From assembly GCA_029263015.1 (NCBI GenBank), contig JAJCYI010000034.1, positions 1 to 64,000 on the forward strand: a stretch of 64,000 nucleotides of DNA. Direction: 5' to 3'. This stretch comes from Saprospiraceae bacterium. Lineage in GTDB: Bacteria; Bacteroidota; Bacteroidia; Chitinophagales; Saprospiraceae. The notes under the pieces are model-generated. The model ran no database searches. It was not told where the DNA came from and worked only from the letters and a program-made list of their open reading frames with translations. Below, in pieces: positions 35,008 through 43,951 of the stretch; position 1 is the first letter of the stretch, and every line of letters starts with the position of its first letter. Position numbers and translations under genes: made by a program.

Positions 35008-35069
35008 GATATTAGGAAATTGGAAATTGGAAATTGGGAAAAGCCCCATTTTCTAATTTCTCAATATCT
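35008..35069. repeat. Heptamer repeat and inverted repeat between holB and ricT
   Basis: Three exact copies of GGAAATT (35015-35035) lie between near-matching inverted arms GATATTAGGAAATT (35008-35021) and AATTTCTCAATATC (35056-35069), which overlap the holB stop codon. The function is unknown; it may form a weak intergenic hairpin. Confidence 0.5.
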
Positions 35070-36192
35070 TGTTAAGTTTAATGGAAGCATCCAGAAAAAG
35101 AATCTTCTGGTTGGCATTCCTTTCTATTCCAAAGGCACAATCGTCGAACAAATTAACGATGTGTCCAATTTGGTCAAAACCGATAACCTTGGTCAGGTTT
35201 TGGGCGGTGACACGCTCTTTTGGCAACAACCTGACGTCGAGACCATTTTCCGCACCCGCCATTTTTAGGGTCGTGTATTCCTGCATGAAATGCAAGCCAT
35301 ACTGAAGGAACTGTTTTTGGTTTTCTCTGCCCAACCCGGCAAACCGTTCTACCCAGTCAACCATTTCAATACCGTTCCCAATATAGCATTTGCGCATCCA
35401 TTCAAGGAATATAGCTGAATTATCACTTTCTGGTTGAGCTGCTATTTTCAATGCTTCGTTAAAGTTCCCACCAGCCAACTGCGCTGTGGATCGTGCCTTT
35501 TCTAAAGGTATATTTTTCAAAACTATCAATCCTTGTTCCACTTCTTCATCTTGCAATGCTGGCACTTTCACCAGCTGACATCGAGAAAGAATTGTATTCA
35601 GGATCAGTTCCTGGTTTTCAGCCACCAATATCAATAAAGTGTTTCCTGGTGGTTCTTCTATCAATTTCAACAAACGGTTGCCTTCTTTACCAAGGAATTC
35701 TGGCAGCCACATCAACATGATTTTGTACTTACCCTCAAAAATCTTCAAGCTCAGCTTTTTGATAATCTGGGTACATTCTTCTTTGTTAATATTCCCCTGC
35801 TTGTTTTCAGCACCTATCTTTTGCAACCATTGGTTGACATCTAAATAGGGGTTTTCCGCCATGGCCTGTCGCCAGTTTTCCAAAAACCTGTCACTTGTTA
35901 CATTTGTCCCAACTGTAGGAAAAGAAAAATGCAGGTCTGGGTGTATTAGTTTGGAAGCTTTCACACAACTCCGGCAAGTCCCACAAGCATCCTTTTCCGT
36001 TTGGTTTTCGCAAAGAACATATTGTGCCAAGGCTATTGCTAAACTCAATCCACCGCTTCCCGGCATCCCCAACAGCATCAGGGCATGGGGAATGCGGTTG
36101 TTTTCTACCATTTTCCGTAAAAGGGATTTGGCAGACTCTTGGCCGATGACATTCTGAAATTTCAATAAAATGCTATTAGCTATTTCAACCAA
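35053..36192 (-). CDS. holB: DNA polymerase III subunit delta'
   Basis: The 379-residue clamp-loader subunit has a RecA-like AAA+ fold. The GMPGSGGLSLA stretch replaces a true Walker A, as the Lys is missing, in line with delta' not hydrolysing ATP. The zinc module has CGTCRSC, and the segments MLMWLPEFLGKEGNRLLKLIEEPP and LSRCQLVKVPAL are family hallmarks. It opens and loads the beta clamp with DnaX and HolA. dnaN is 27 kb away in the same window. It precedes ricT, as in many bacteria. Confidence 0.9.
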   Translation of the reverse strand: MVEIANSILLKFQNVIGQESAKSLLRKMVENNRIPHALMLLGMPGSGGLSLAIALAQYVLCENQTEKDACGTCRSCVKASKLIHPDLHFSFPTVGTNVTSDRFLENWRQAMAENPYLDVNQWLQKIGAENKQGNINKEECTQIIKKLSLKIFEGKYKIMLMWLPEFLGKEGNRLLKLIEEPPGNTLLILVAENQELILNTILSRCQLVKVPALQDEEVEQGLIVLKNIPLEKARSTAQLAGGNFNEALKIAAQPESDNSAIFLEWMRKCYIGNGIEMVDWVERFAGLGRENQKQFLQYGLHFMQEYTTLKMAGAENGLDVRLLPKERVTAQNLTKVIGFDQIGHIVNLFDDCAFGIERNANQKILFLDASIKLNKILRN

Positions 36193-36799
36193 TTAAAGAT
36201 CACATTACCAAAAGGAGAAGTGAAAGAAGGAAGGCAATGGACAAGGTGTCCATTTTCATTGAGGAGATATTTCTGAAAGTCCCGATTCACTTGGCAGTCC
36301 ATTTTGTCATTCTGGACAACCGCTAGTATATCGGATGCGTATCAACATTAATTTTTGCTGCCAGGGGAAAGGTAACCCCATCTCGAAGGGAACAATATTC
36401 CCGTATTTCGCTATTTGATCCCGACCACTTTTCCACCAATCCCGATAGCTATCGAGGATACGGAAAAGCTGATGATGGTTAGTTTATCCTGAACCCCTCG
36501 TATAATTCTTGCAACTACTTATATTGTGGTACAAATCCACATGCTGAAGCCACACTATCATCAATTTTTGCCTTTGAAATGGGCAAAATCTATCTCATTT
36601 CCTTCAATGCGCTCTACTTTGAAAAGTATGTACTGTGTTCAATTTTTTGATAATAAGAAAAATTGAACACGTAAAGTTAGGGAAGACAGGATAAATAAAC
36701 TACCCTGATTTTATGATTAATATATGATGGCCGATCAATACCTTAGCCCATAAGTACAGCCTTCCTGCACCCATTTTCTAAAAAAATAAACATTATTGA
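36193..36799. other. Intergenic region, 607 bp, no gene seen
   Basis: No ORF with protein character was found. It contains the palindrome CGATAGCTATCG (36443-36454) of REP-like type, and an 11-base inverted repeat GTGTTCAATTT/AAATTGAACAC (36637-36670). The region may hold remnants of older insertions, as IS630 lies shortly beyond. Confidence 0.55.
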
Positions 36800-37045
36800 A
36801 TGAAAGCTTCCGTCGAAATCAGTATGTACCCGCTCCGCACAGACTATGGCACCTCTATCCTGAAATTCATCGAACGACTCCGCCAAAATGAATCATTGGA
36901 AATCAAGACAAACAATATGAGTACTCAGGTTTTTGGTGAATACGACCTGCTCATGTCATCCTTGACCAGGGAAATGAAACAATCATTTTTGGAAGAAGAA
37001 TCGGTGGTGATAGTGATGAAGGTGGTGAATACGGATTTGAAATAG
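36800..37045 (+). CDS. Thiamine-binding/YkoF-like (MTH1187-type) small protein
   Basis: The 81-residue ferredoxin-like protein has VEISMYPLRTDYGTSILKFIERL and the C-terminal ESVVIVMKVVN strand, the pattern of the UPF0045/YkoF-related family that binds thiamine or its pyrimidine moiety. STQVFGEYDLLMSSL matches the central strand and helix. Cytoplasmic. There is no transport gene alongside, so the role is uncertain. It is short but complete for the family. Confidence 0.7.
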   Translation: MKASVEISMYPLRTDYGTSILKFIERLRQNESLEIKTNNMSTQVFGEYDLLMSSLTREMKQSFLEEESVVIVMKVVNTDLK

Positions 37046-37153
37046 GAACAGTTCACAGAAAAGGTTTTCCGATCTTAAAAAGAGAATCAATCCTTGGAAT
37101 ACTGTAGATCTCCAGGAAAAAGAAAATACTTTTCAAAAGTTTACTATACTACT

Positions 37154-37963
37154 TTAGGTTAAGATTTGGACTTTTTCAAAAGATTGAAAATTCCAGGCTA
37201 ATAGTGATTTGAGTTCTTTTTTCAAATTCGGTAGTGTGCCAAGAAGTTGCTGCAATGCCTTTTTGAATTCCTCAAATGTAGGGTAGTATTTTCCATGCAG
37301 TACCTTCTTTTTAACAAATTTCCAGAGCCGTTCAATCAAATTGAGTTGCGGAGAATAAGAAGGCAGGAACAATAATTGAATGCCCACTACTTTGGCGTAC
37401 CGCCTGACCAACTTACATCTTTGATACCGGGCATTATCCAGGACCAAAGTAATGGGCTTGCCCAAATATTGCCAGTACAGCTTTCGAAGTAGTTGACAAA
37501 CAGTTTTGGCATTGATATAGGCATCGTTGGTTACCGTGGTCAAGCCCATGGTCACCGCATTGATGGCACCCAGTACATTGAATCGCTTTCGGCCAGGAGG
37601 TGTACCGACAAAGGCCCGGGAAAAACACCACAAAAAACTCATGAAAGCACCATGTACAAAATGCGCCGCATCCGTAAAAAGCACAACCCGCCTGCCTTTT
37701 CGGGCTTCTTCCAGTTGAGGTTTGAGCTTTGTTTCGAGGAATTCCCCCTGCTCTTTGCGCTTTTCATCCGTGTTGCCTTTATGGCCGCCAGGCAAAGAAC
37801 CCGTTTTTAAACGGCGCAATCCCAAACGTTGGAGAAATACCTGAATTTGTGGAATCGACCGTTTCAGGCCTGTCAACTCAAAAATACGGTGCCGGGCTTC
37901 TGATAAGGTAGAGGGAGGGTTGTCTTTGAATTCCTTTTTTACTTTATCTGCCTGTTCGTCCAA
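37154..37963 (-). CDS. IS630 transposase, DDE part (frame B)
   Basis: 269 residues from the track start, but the frame is open further upstream and overlaps frame A. The DDE triad is complete: LFTDAAHFVHG (D), TLVLDNARYQR (D) and SPQLNLIERLWKFVKKK (E). The upstream in-frame residues INYEGQPSQL continue the OrfA ending GGIAGLTR in the way a single IS630 protein would. A -1 shift just before the frame A stop joins the two. The stop codon of frame B lies in the left inverted end. Confidence 0.88.
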   Translation of the reverse strand: MDEQADKVKKEFKDNPPSTLSEARHRIFELTGLKRSIPQIQVFLQRLGLRRLKTGSLPGGHKGNTDEKRKEQGEFLETKLKPQLEEARKGRRVVLFTDAAHFVHGAFMSFLWCFSRAFVGTPPGRKRFNVLGAINAVTMGLTTVTNDAYINAKTVCQLLRKLYWQYLGKPITLVLDNARYQRCKLVRRYAKVVGIQLLFLPSYSPQLNLIERLWKFVKKKVLHGKYYPTFEEFKKALQQLLGTLPNLKKELKSLLAWNFQSFEKVQILT

Positions 37964-38266
37964 CTGGCTGGGTTGGCCTTCATAATTTATCGGGTGAGTC
38001 CTGCTATGCCACCTTTGATATATTGTTTCAAATAGCCCGTTAGCGTAGATTTGCTGATGCGGCAGATTTGTCGAATCTGTTGATGGGGCATGTCCATGGA
38101 TTTCAGATATAATACATGCATCTTTTGCCGAATTTTCGGATTGGGGTGATTCGTGAAACCTTGGTGAAGTGTGTCAATTTCGATAGAACTAAATGTAATT
38201 TGTATCATGATCTTTTGCCACAAAACTAATGTTTTACAAAAATAAAGGTCTATTTCTTAACCTGAT
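37155..38266. mobile_element. IS630-family insertion sequence
   Basis: About 1.1 kb bounded by imperfect inverted ends that share AGGTTAAGA followed by a T/A-rich stretch and GAC (left 37156-37171; right complement at 38248-38263). TA lies next to or inside both ends, as expected for TA-targeted IS630 elements. Exact boundaries are uncertain by a few bases. It holds a two-frame transposase on the minus strand and is inserted between the thiamine-binding gene and a T9SS surface protein. Confidence 0.8.
37987..38223 (-). CDS. IS630 transposase, HTH part (frame A)
   Basis: 78 residues with an IS630-type helix-turn-helix (IRQKMHVLYLKSMDMPHQQIRQICRISKSTLTGYLKQY). It ends GGIAGLTR and stop. It supplies the DNA-binding domain and would be fused to the DDE part by a -1 frameshift. 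A likely better start is the internal MIQITFSS at 38208. Whether the shift is programmed or a mutation cannot be told from one copy. Confidence 0.82.
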   Translation of the reverse strand: MWQKIMIQITFSSIEIDTLHQGFTNHPNPKIRQKMHVLYLKSMDMPHQQIRQICRISKSTLTGYLKQYIKGGIAGLTR

Positions 38267-38309
38267 AAAGTATATAATTCTTCCACTCATCTTTTTGGCA
38301 TCTTTGCTT

Positions 38310-38317
38310 TATCTTTG
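38310..38317 (+). promoter_or_regulatory. Candidate promoter of T9SS surface protein
   Basis: TATCTTTG is an exact TAnnTTTG match 28 bases before the ATG, just outside the IS630 end. No clear -33 element was found. Confidence 0.45.
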
Positions 38318-38345
38318 GATTCAACAAATCAACAATTAGGGTGTC

Positions 38346-39944
38346 ATGAGACAAATACACCTCCTTGCATTGGCCGTTCTTTTTAATTGTGCCTTTTATC
38401 TATTGGAAGGAAATAATTCTCTGGTGGGCGATGAAATCTGTGACAATGCACTTGACGATGATCTTGACGGACTTATTGACCTCAACGACCCGGATTGTGA
38501 TTGCCCGGAAATCGAGCTGCTTTCGCTCATCCCCAACCCTTCTTTTGAAGATACCCTTTGCTGCCCTACCGATCATTCCCAACTCGAATGTGCAGTTGAT
38601 TGGATACAAGCCTCCGAACCTACTACAGATTACATCCACACCTGCGGGTGGCTTAGCTGGACGGAAGTTCCTCAACCCTTCCCTGATGGAGATGGCTGCA
38701 TAGGTTTCCGAAACGGCCGGCCAGGAATATCCCCAATACCCAATTGGAAAGAGTACGCTGGTGCATGCTTGACCGCCCCTCTCAATGCAGGCAGGGCTTA
38801 CCGCTTTGAGTTTTATGTTGGGTTTTCTTATTTACCCCATTCACCCCCTACCACTATCGTTGTATACGGGTCGCCTGACTGTTCCTATCTCCCCTTCGGA
38901 GTCGGAAACATAGATCATGGTTGCCCACTTAACGGCCCTGGATGGGTTGTTTTGGATTCAGTTCTCATAGGTGGAGAAATGGAGTGGCAGCTCCAGGAAC
39001 TGGAATTTGCTCCAGTTCAGGACATTCATGCCATTGCCATTGGACCAAATTGTGAACCAGGACTTGTTGACAAAAGCACTTATTATCTTTTCGACAACTT
39101 GTTGCTCGCCCCAAAAGAACTATTTGACTTTAAGATTACGACCAATACCCATCCATGCTCAGACAATCTCATTTTGCAGGTTCCATTTATTGACAGCCTT
39201 ACCTACCAATGGTACCAAAATGGTATTGCACTTTTAGGCGAAACCAACAACGAGTTGAACAAGCCAACAGGCAACAGTAATTACCAAGTTAAATTAATAA
39301 CTCCAAATGGTTGCTTTATAACCCAAGTACTGGATTTAGAGATCCCTCTTTATGTTTCGGATACACTTCAGATCTCAATTTGTGAAGGCGATTCTTTACT
39401 GTTTCACCAACAAACCCTCACTAATCCTGGCCTCTATACAGATACATTATTCACTGCAAACGGTTGTGACAGTATAATTACGATGGAATTGCTTCAATTG
39501 GAAAAATCTATAGATACGGTTTATGCCACTATTTTTGAAGGCGAGAGCTGGAGGGTTGGGGGAAACACTTTTGGCTTACCCGGTGAGTATGTGGTCAATC
39601 TTTTAAATGAAAACAACTGTGACAGTCTTGTTATTCTTTTTTTGGATGTGTATAAACTTTTTATTCCTAATGCATTTTCCCCTAATGGTGATGGCTTCAA
39701 TGATGTCTTTATGCCTTTTTCCGATGAAAATATCCCCTTGATAAAATCCATGCAGTTATTTGATCGCTGGGGTGGCCTTGTTTTTTCTGCCGAAAAAATT
39801 TTGCCAAATAACCAAGATACCGGTTGGAATGGTATGGTCGATGGCAAGAAGGCCGTTACAGGATCATATGTATATAAGGTAAGTTTGGAATTGGAAGGTG
39901 GAGAGGAGAAGACGTTTACTGGTTCATTTGTTTTAATCTTATAG
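38346..39944 (+). CDS. Type IX secretion (type B) surface protein
   Basis: A 532-residue exported protein. A signal peptide is followed by a calcium-binding-like EICDNALDDDLDGLIDLNDPD motif (about 30-52), then a jelly-roll region starting LIPNPSFED (about 60-260), a short repeat region (LQISICEGDSLLFH, DTVYATIFEGESWRV), and a C-terminal T9SS type B domain (about 438-532) with FIPNAFSPNGDGFNDVF, QLFDRWGGLVF and GSYVYKVSL. That CTD directs export across the outer membrane by the gliding/T9SS machinery. The N-terminal jelly-roll resembles the one in the OmpA-family gene at 45332. Ligand is unknown. Confidence 0.88.
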   Translation: MRQIHLLALAVLFNCAFYLLEGNNSLVGDEICDNALDDDLDGLIDLNDPDCDCPEIELLSLIPNPSFEDTLCCPTDHSQLECAVDWIQASEPTTDYIHTCGWLSWTEVPQPFPDGDGCIGFRNGRPGISPIPNWKEYAGACLTAPLNAGRAYRFEFYVGFSYLPHSPPTTIVVYGSPDCSYLPFGVGNIDHGCPLNGPGWVVLDSVLIGGEMEWQLQELEFAPVQDIHAIAIGPNCEPGLVDKSTYYLFDNLLLAPKELFDFKITTNTHPCSDNLILQVPFIDSLTYQWYQNGIALLGETNNELNKPTGNSNYQVKLITPNGCFITQVLDLEIPLYVSDTLQISICEGDSLLFHQQTLTNPGLYTDTLFTANGCDSIITMELLQLEKSIDTVYATIFEGESWRVGGNTFGLPGEYVVNLLNENNCDSLVILFLDVYKLFIPNAFSPNGDGFNDVFMPFSDENIPLIKSMQLFDRWGGLVFSAEKILPNNQDTGWNGMVDGKKAVTGSYVYKVSLELEGGEEKTFTGSFVLIL

Positions 39945-39965
39945 TACCTCATAAAACCAAGTCCT

Positions 39966-40709
39966 TCACAATTCTCTTCTCCACAACTTTCCTTTAATCA
40001 AACGATCATAAATAGTTTCTTGCATATTACGACTAACAGGCACCTGCTTGTCCTTGATAATCAATTTATTGCCTTCCATCGATTCCACCTTATCCAATGA
40101 CACGACAAATGATCGGTGTACCCGAAGGAATTTTTCGGCCGGTAGTTCTTTCTCCAGTTGTTTTAGTGAAATGAGCACCATATACCTTTTCTGGACCGTG
40201 TAGATGAATACATAATCCTTTTCAGATTCAAAATACAGTACCTCGTCCAGCTTTATTTTGATGAACCTGCCATCGCTTTTAATAAAAAAATGATCTTTCC
40301 CACCCTTCTCAACCAATGGCTGAGTACGGCTCAACATTTCAAAATGAGACAATGCCTTATTGGCGGATTTCAAGAATCGTTGGAAAGAAATTGGTTTTAC
40401 TAAGTAATCCAATGCATTCAGCTCAAAACCCTCAATAGCATATTCACGGTAGGCTGTCGTAAAAATGACTGCCGGTGGTTTTTCGAGGGATCTCATAAAA
40501 TCTGTCCCTGTCAGGTCTGGCATTTGGATGTCTAAAAAAAGTAGGTCGACTGACCCCTGCCTCAAGAAATCATTGGCTTCGAGCGCTCCTTTGCAGGTCC
40601 CAGCAAGGTTTAGAAAAGGTGTTTGTTCAACATATCCTGCAATTCCTTTGCGGGCGACTGGCTCGTCATCTACGACAAGGCATGATATGATGATTTGGTT
40701 ATTGCTCAT
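39966..40709 (-). CDS. LytTR response regulator
   Basis: The 247-residue protein has a receiver domain (1-125) with VVDDEPVAR, phosphorylatable Asp in LLFLDIQMPDL and TAYREYAIEGFELNALDYLVKP, followed by a LytTR DNA-binding domain (about 140-245) with VLYFESEKDYVFIYT and FLRVHRSFVVSLDKV. It is encoded 27 bases after the sensor kinase, forming a LytS/LytR-like two-component pair. Targets are unknown. Confidence 0.93.
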   Translation of the reverse strand: MSNNQIIISCLVVDDEPVARKGIAGYVEQTPFLNLAGTCKGALEANDFLRQGSVDLLFLDIQMPDLTGTDFMRSLEKPPAVIFTTAYREYAIEGFELNALDYLVKPISFQRFLKSANKALSHFEMLSRTQPLVEKGGKDHFFIKSDGRFIKIKLDEVLYFESEKDYVFIYTVQKRYMVLISLKQLEKELPAEKFLRVHRSFVVSLDKVESMEGNKLIIKDKQVPVSRNMQETIYDRLIKGKLWRREL

Positions 40710-40736
40710 TTTGGAAAAATTATTATTCGGTGTTCG

Positions 40737-41789
40737 TCACTTGAGTTTGATCCTCAAATCAGCTTTGTAAATTTCACCCTCTTCGTTGATATCCAATTCA
40801 TAGCGATTTGTGTAAACAAGGTCGAGCCGGCGCTTGACGTTTTTCAGGCCGATCCCACCTACTTTCTTTTTATCGCCTATCCGTTGAGGTTTATTCGGGT
40901 TGATCGTGTTTTCAGTTGTGAAATGAAGCATATTCTTTTCTATTTTCAAAAAAATATTGACTTCGTAGCCTTTTGAATTAGACCCATGCTTGAAAGCATT
41001 CTCCACAAAAGGGATCAAAAGCATTGGAGCGATTTTGTACCCATTTGCCCGTCCGGGCAATTCGCAATTCAATGCCAACAGCTCTTCGTCGTGGCGCATG
41101 CGCTGCAATTCAATATAGTTTTTAAGGTAATCTATTTCTTTTGCCAGGTCAATCCAATCTTTGTTGTAATCATACAATTGATGGCTGAGCGTGTCCGAAA
41201 ATTTTAAGAGTGCTTCTTTTGCCCGTTCCCCCTCCTTCTGTTCCATCAAAAAATAAATAGTGTTCAAGGTGTTGAATATGAAATGTGGATTGATCTGCGA
41301 CCTGAGCATTTCCAGTTCATTTTCCAAGCTCTTCTTTTCCAATTGAGTAGCGTAGTTGTTCCGCTCGTGCCATTGCTGGATGAATTTGAAAGCAGTGGTC
41401 AAAGCCACCAAAACTGCTGTATCCACAGCAATATTGAATGTACCTTCCCACGATGAGTAATATTCACTATCAGAAAAGAAATTTCGCAAGACGACTGTCA
41501 CCAACCATGCATTTATAATGATGATCGCCAAAATGCTAAATGTGTAAAACCAGTTCTTTTTCCGCCTAATGAGGTATTTGGGTATCCAATAATAATAGTT
41601 AAAATAGATAACACCGATAGAGCCCAAAATAATAGGCAGATTAAAATTTTCTTTAAAATGAGAACTAAAAAAAACATCCTGCATGCTTGAAAGTATCCAA
41701 TAGATGAACCAAAAAACAAGGTGCAAAACCCAGTTATTGGTGAGCAGTTCCGTACCTACTTTTGGTATTTTTACGCTTTTGTGTGTCAC
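40737..41789 (-). CDS. LytS-type sensor histidine kinase
   Basis: The 350-residue protein has four predicted N-terminal membrane helices (about 23-145), a coiled linker, the His_kinase domain with LRSQINPHFIFNTLNTIYFL (phosphorylated His at about 167), and an HATPase_c-like domain with LLIPFVENAFKHG and GGIGLKNVKRRL. The stimulus is unknown since there is no extracytoplasmic domain. It pairs with the LytTR regulator downstream. Confidence 0.93.
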   Translation of the reverse strand: MTHKSVKIPKVGTELLTNNWVLHLVFWFIYWILSSMQDVFFSSHFKENFNLPIILGSIGVIYFNYYYWIPKYLIRRKKNWFYTFSILAIIIINAWLVTVVLRNFFSDSEYYSSWEGTFNIAVDTAVLVALTTAFKFIQQWHERNNYATQLEKKSLENELEMLRSQINPHFIFNTLNTIYFLMEQKEGERAKEALLKFSDTLSHQLYDYNKDWIDLAKEIDYLKNYIELQRMRHDEELLALNCELPGRANGYKIAPMLLIPFVENAFKHGSNSKGYEVNIFLKIEKNMLHFTTENTINPNKPQRIGDKKKVGGIGLKNVKRRLDLVYTNRYELDINEEGEIYKADLRIKLK

Positions 41790-42147
41790 AACTATTCTTT
41801 TTCAATAAGGATGTAAAAATAATAGAGTTGATACAATCAGGAAGCCCAAAATTACAGGTTCATTGTTTTTATGAAAAACCTAACTTTGTATTTGAAATGT
41901 CCCTCTCAGCGGTGCGCCTATCCTTGTCAGCAAATGCTTGGGGGGAATTGGCCAGAACAAAAGTGGGGCAAAGGACTAATTTATCGTTTTAGCCTCAATG
42001 CTTTAAACTAATCGGACAATAGGCAATCTTATGGTTGGCTTCGTAGTTCCAAGCTGTATTTTATCTTAATTTTGTTCCCGCTGTTATAAAAAAGCAAAGG
42101 TGTTTAAGGGGTTAAAACCCTTAATAAAAATTATAAAATCATTTATC
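41790..42147. other. Intergenic region, 358 bp, no gene seen
   Basis: The divergent spacer between the sensor kinase and tatA. It holds the small inverted repeat TTAAGGG/CCCTTAA (42104-42124) just before tatA. The plus-strand ORF at 41762 has no protein character. Confidence 0.55.
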
Positions 42148-42369
42148 ATGAATACAATATTTTTAATCGGTTTACCTGGAGGAGGAGAATGGATTCTCAT
42201 TTTATTGGCCATTTTGTTATTGTTTGGAGGCAAAAAAATCCCTGAATTAATGAGAGGGATCGGAAAAGGCATCAAAGAATTCAACAATGCCAAAAGCTCT
42301 ATCGAAGAGGAAATAAAAGTCGGCATGAAAGAATCGGAAAAGAAAAATATCCAAGATGCAAAAGAATGA
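42148..42369 (+). CDS. tatA: Sec-independent translocase TatA/TatE family protein
   Basis: The start is set at MNTIFLIGLPGGGEW (73 residues). It has an N-terminal membrane helix (EWILILLAILLLFGGKKIPEL), the FGG-KKIPEL hinge, then an amphipathic helix (IGKGIKEFNNAKSSIEEEI) and a charged tail. It forms the pore of the twin-arginine pathway for folded proteins. tatC is not in the window. It shares a long terminator with the convergent DUF4197 gene. Confidence 0.9.
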   Translation: MNTIFLIGLPGGGEWILILLAILLLFGGKKIPELMRGIGKGIKEFNNAKSSIEEEIKVGMKESEKKNIQDAKE

Positions 42370-42370
42370 A

Positions 42371-42423
42371 AAATGAAAAATGCTGGATGATGAATCAAGT
42401 TTATCACCCAGCATTTTTCATTT
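42371..42423. terminator. Bidirectional terminator between tatA and DUF4197
   Basis: 16-base perfect arms AAATGAAAAATGCTGG and reverse complement with a 21-base loop; T-rich on both strands. Confidence 0.85.
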
Positions 42424-43126
42424 AGTCTTGCTTCGCAAAAACCTTCTTCAATAAATCTGTCGTTCTGGCGGAAACATTGCTCCGAATATTCAGTTCCTCC
42501 TTTTCCACCATAGAAAATAAGCCCTTTAGTGCTTCACCAGTTACATAATCGTCAAGATCTGGATTCGCTTTTTGCACGAATGGAATTTTGTTGTACGCAT
42601 TTACCACATCGCTCCAGTATTTACGAGCTTCGAACTTGTCGAGGGATTGCACAATGACCGGATTAAATTCATCGTACAATGGTTGATGGGTGGTTCGGTT
42701 GAGGTAATTGGTCGCAGCATTTTTTTCGCCCATCAAAATGTTCATTGCATCGGCAAAAGACATTTGCCGGATGGCGTTCACAAAGATTGGTTTTGCTCTC
42801 CTTGCGGCATCTTCCGCTCCCCTGTTTATTTTCTCCAAAATGATCTCCTCCACATTTGAAAAGCCTGGAACCCCATTCAGCTTTTCGGTAATTTTTCTGG
42901 CTTCGGGTGGGAGCAATATTTTATAGGCACTTTTATAATAGCCATCTTTTTTCGATAATAAATCAGACCCTTTTCCAATGCCAATTTCCAAGGCTTGTTT
43001 CAAACCGGATGATATTTCACCTGTCGTGAGTTCATCTACGTTCAATGTTTCGAGGGCGCGTTGCAGGGCTGCGGGATCGCAGGCCACCAGTTGAAAACAA
43101 AGGAATACAAAGAGGAATTTTTTCAT
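42422..43126 (-). CDS. DUF4197 lipoprotein
   Basis: The 234-residue protein has a lipoprotein signal (LFVFLCFQLVACD) and a mostly helical mature domain of the DUF4197 family, with ALEIGIGKGSDLLSKKDGYYKSAYKILLPPEARKI and FADAMNILMGEKNAATNYLNRTT. Function is unknown; it is envelope-located by its signal. It stands alone. Confidence 0.8.
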   Translation of the reverse strand: MKKFLFVFLCFQLVACDPAALQRALETLNVDELTTGEISSGLKQALEIGIGKGSDLLSKKDGYYKSAYKILLPPEARKITEKLNGVPGFSNVEEIILEKINRGAEDAARRAKPIFVNAIRQMSFADAMNILMGEKNAATNYLNRTTHQPLYDEFNPVIVQSLDKFEARKYWSDVVNAYNKIPFVQKANPDLDDYVTGEALKGLFSMVEKEELNIRSNVSARTTDLLKKVFAKQD

Positions 43127-43250
43127 GATTTTTTACTCTGAAATGTTTTATGAAAGGAATACAAGGTGATTTTGAAAAACCACATCGTATAGACGGAGTG
43201 AATGAGATTAGGCTACTTATCAAAATGTTATTTTACGAACAAGCCTAAAT

Positions 43251-43766
43251 CTACCCAGCAAAAAACTGGAGACATTCCTCACAAAGGCACTTATCGCCAT
43301 AATGGGTTTTCATTTGTTCAAGCGTCTCCTTATAAACCTTTGTGTTTAAGCACCAGCAAGATTTGTCCTTGTAGCAAATCATGGGCCTTGCACAACGAGC
43401 GCATTTTTTGGAATAATATCCATCCACTTCTACCCAAGCAGCATCCACACGGCCACCAAGCGGTGGGTTCAATTTTTTTACTTTTATTTTTAATTCCCTG
43501 ATGTAAGAAAATTGATGCTTGAGATCCATCGATATGCGGTCAGCAACATTTTCCAACAACCTTGAATTTTTCCGCATGGCCGCTTCGCAAATAAGGTAAA
43601 CCGTTTCGTAATTGATGGTCTTTTTCAAATCATCATCAATTGATGCTTTCGTGAACACCGTTGTGATGAAAACATCAACAATGTAATCCCCTCCAAGAAT
43701 TTGTTCTTCTTCATAAAATCCATGGTTCGCTCGGAAACGCATCCCTTCAAGTGCTATGACTGACAT
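43251..43766 (-). CDS. folB: Dihydroneopterin aldolase fused to Cys-rich domain
   Basis: The 171-residue protein carries a FolB domain at 1-118: LEGMRFRANHGFYEEEQILGGDYIVDV (Glu of the active site), TINYETVYLICEAA, LENVADRI and IKVKKLNPPLGG. It then continues with a roughly 50-residue Cys-rich extension (KKCARCARPMICYKDKSCWC...CLCEECLQFF) holding eight cysteines in pairs, as in the cysteine-rich CWC family. FolB converts dihydroneopterin to hydroxymethyl-dihydropterin for folate. The extension probably binds zinc and is not part of normal FolB (about 120 residues). Other folate genes are not adjacent. Confidence 0.88.
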   Translation of the reverse strand: MSVIALEGMRFRANHGFYEEEQILGGDYIVDVFITTVFTKASIDDDLKKTINYETVYLICEAAMRKNSRLLENVADRISMDLKHQFSYIRELKIKVKKLNPPLGGRVDAAWVEVDGYYSKKCARCARPMICYKDKSCWCLNTKVYKETLEQMKTHYGDKCLCEECLQFFAG

Positions 43767-43903
43767 TTTGAGTTTTATATTTGTGTGAATCAGATTCGAC
43801 TCAGGTTATTAGGAATTCAAAAGTAGAAAAAGTTTACCTGTGAAACACCTTCCACATTGGTGTTGCACCTGTTGAAAGCATGACAACAATGATTAATAAT
43901 AGG

Positions 43904-43911
43904 TAGCTTTG
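43904..43911 (+). promoter_or_regulatory. Candidate promoter of acyl-CoA dehydrogenase
   Basis: TAGCTTTG is an exact TAnnTTTG match 40 bases before the ATG; -33 is not clear. Confidence 0.5.
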
Positions 43912-43951
43912 CCCCCTTAGCCGAATCATAGAAATCTAATCAAATTTAGCC

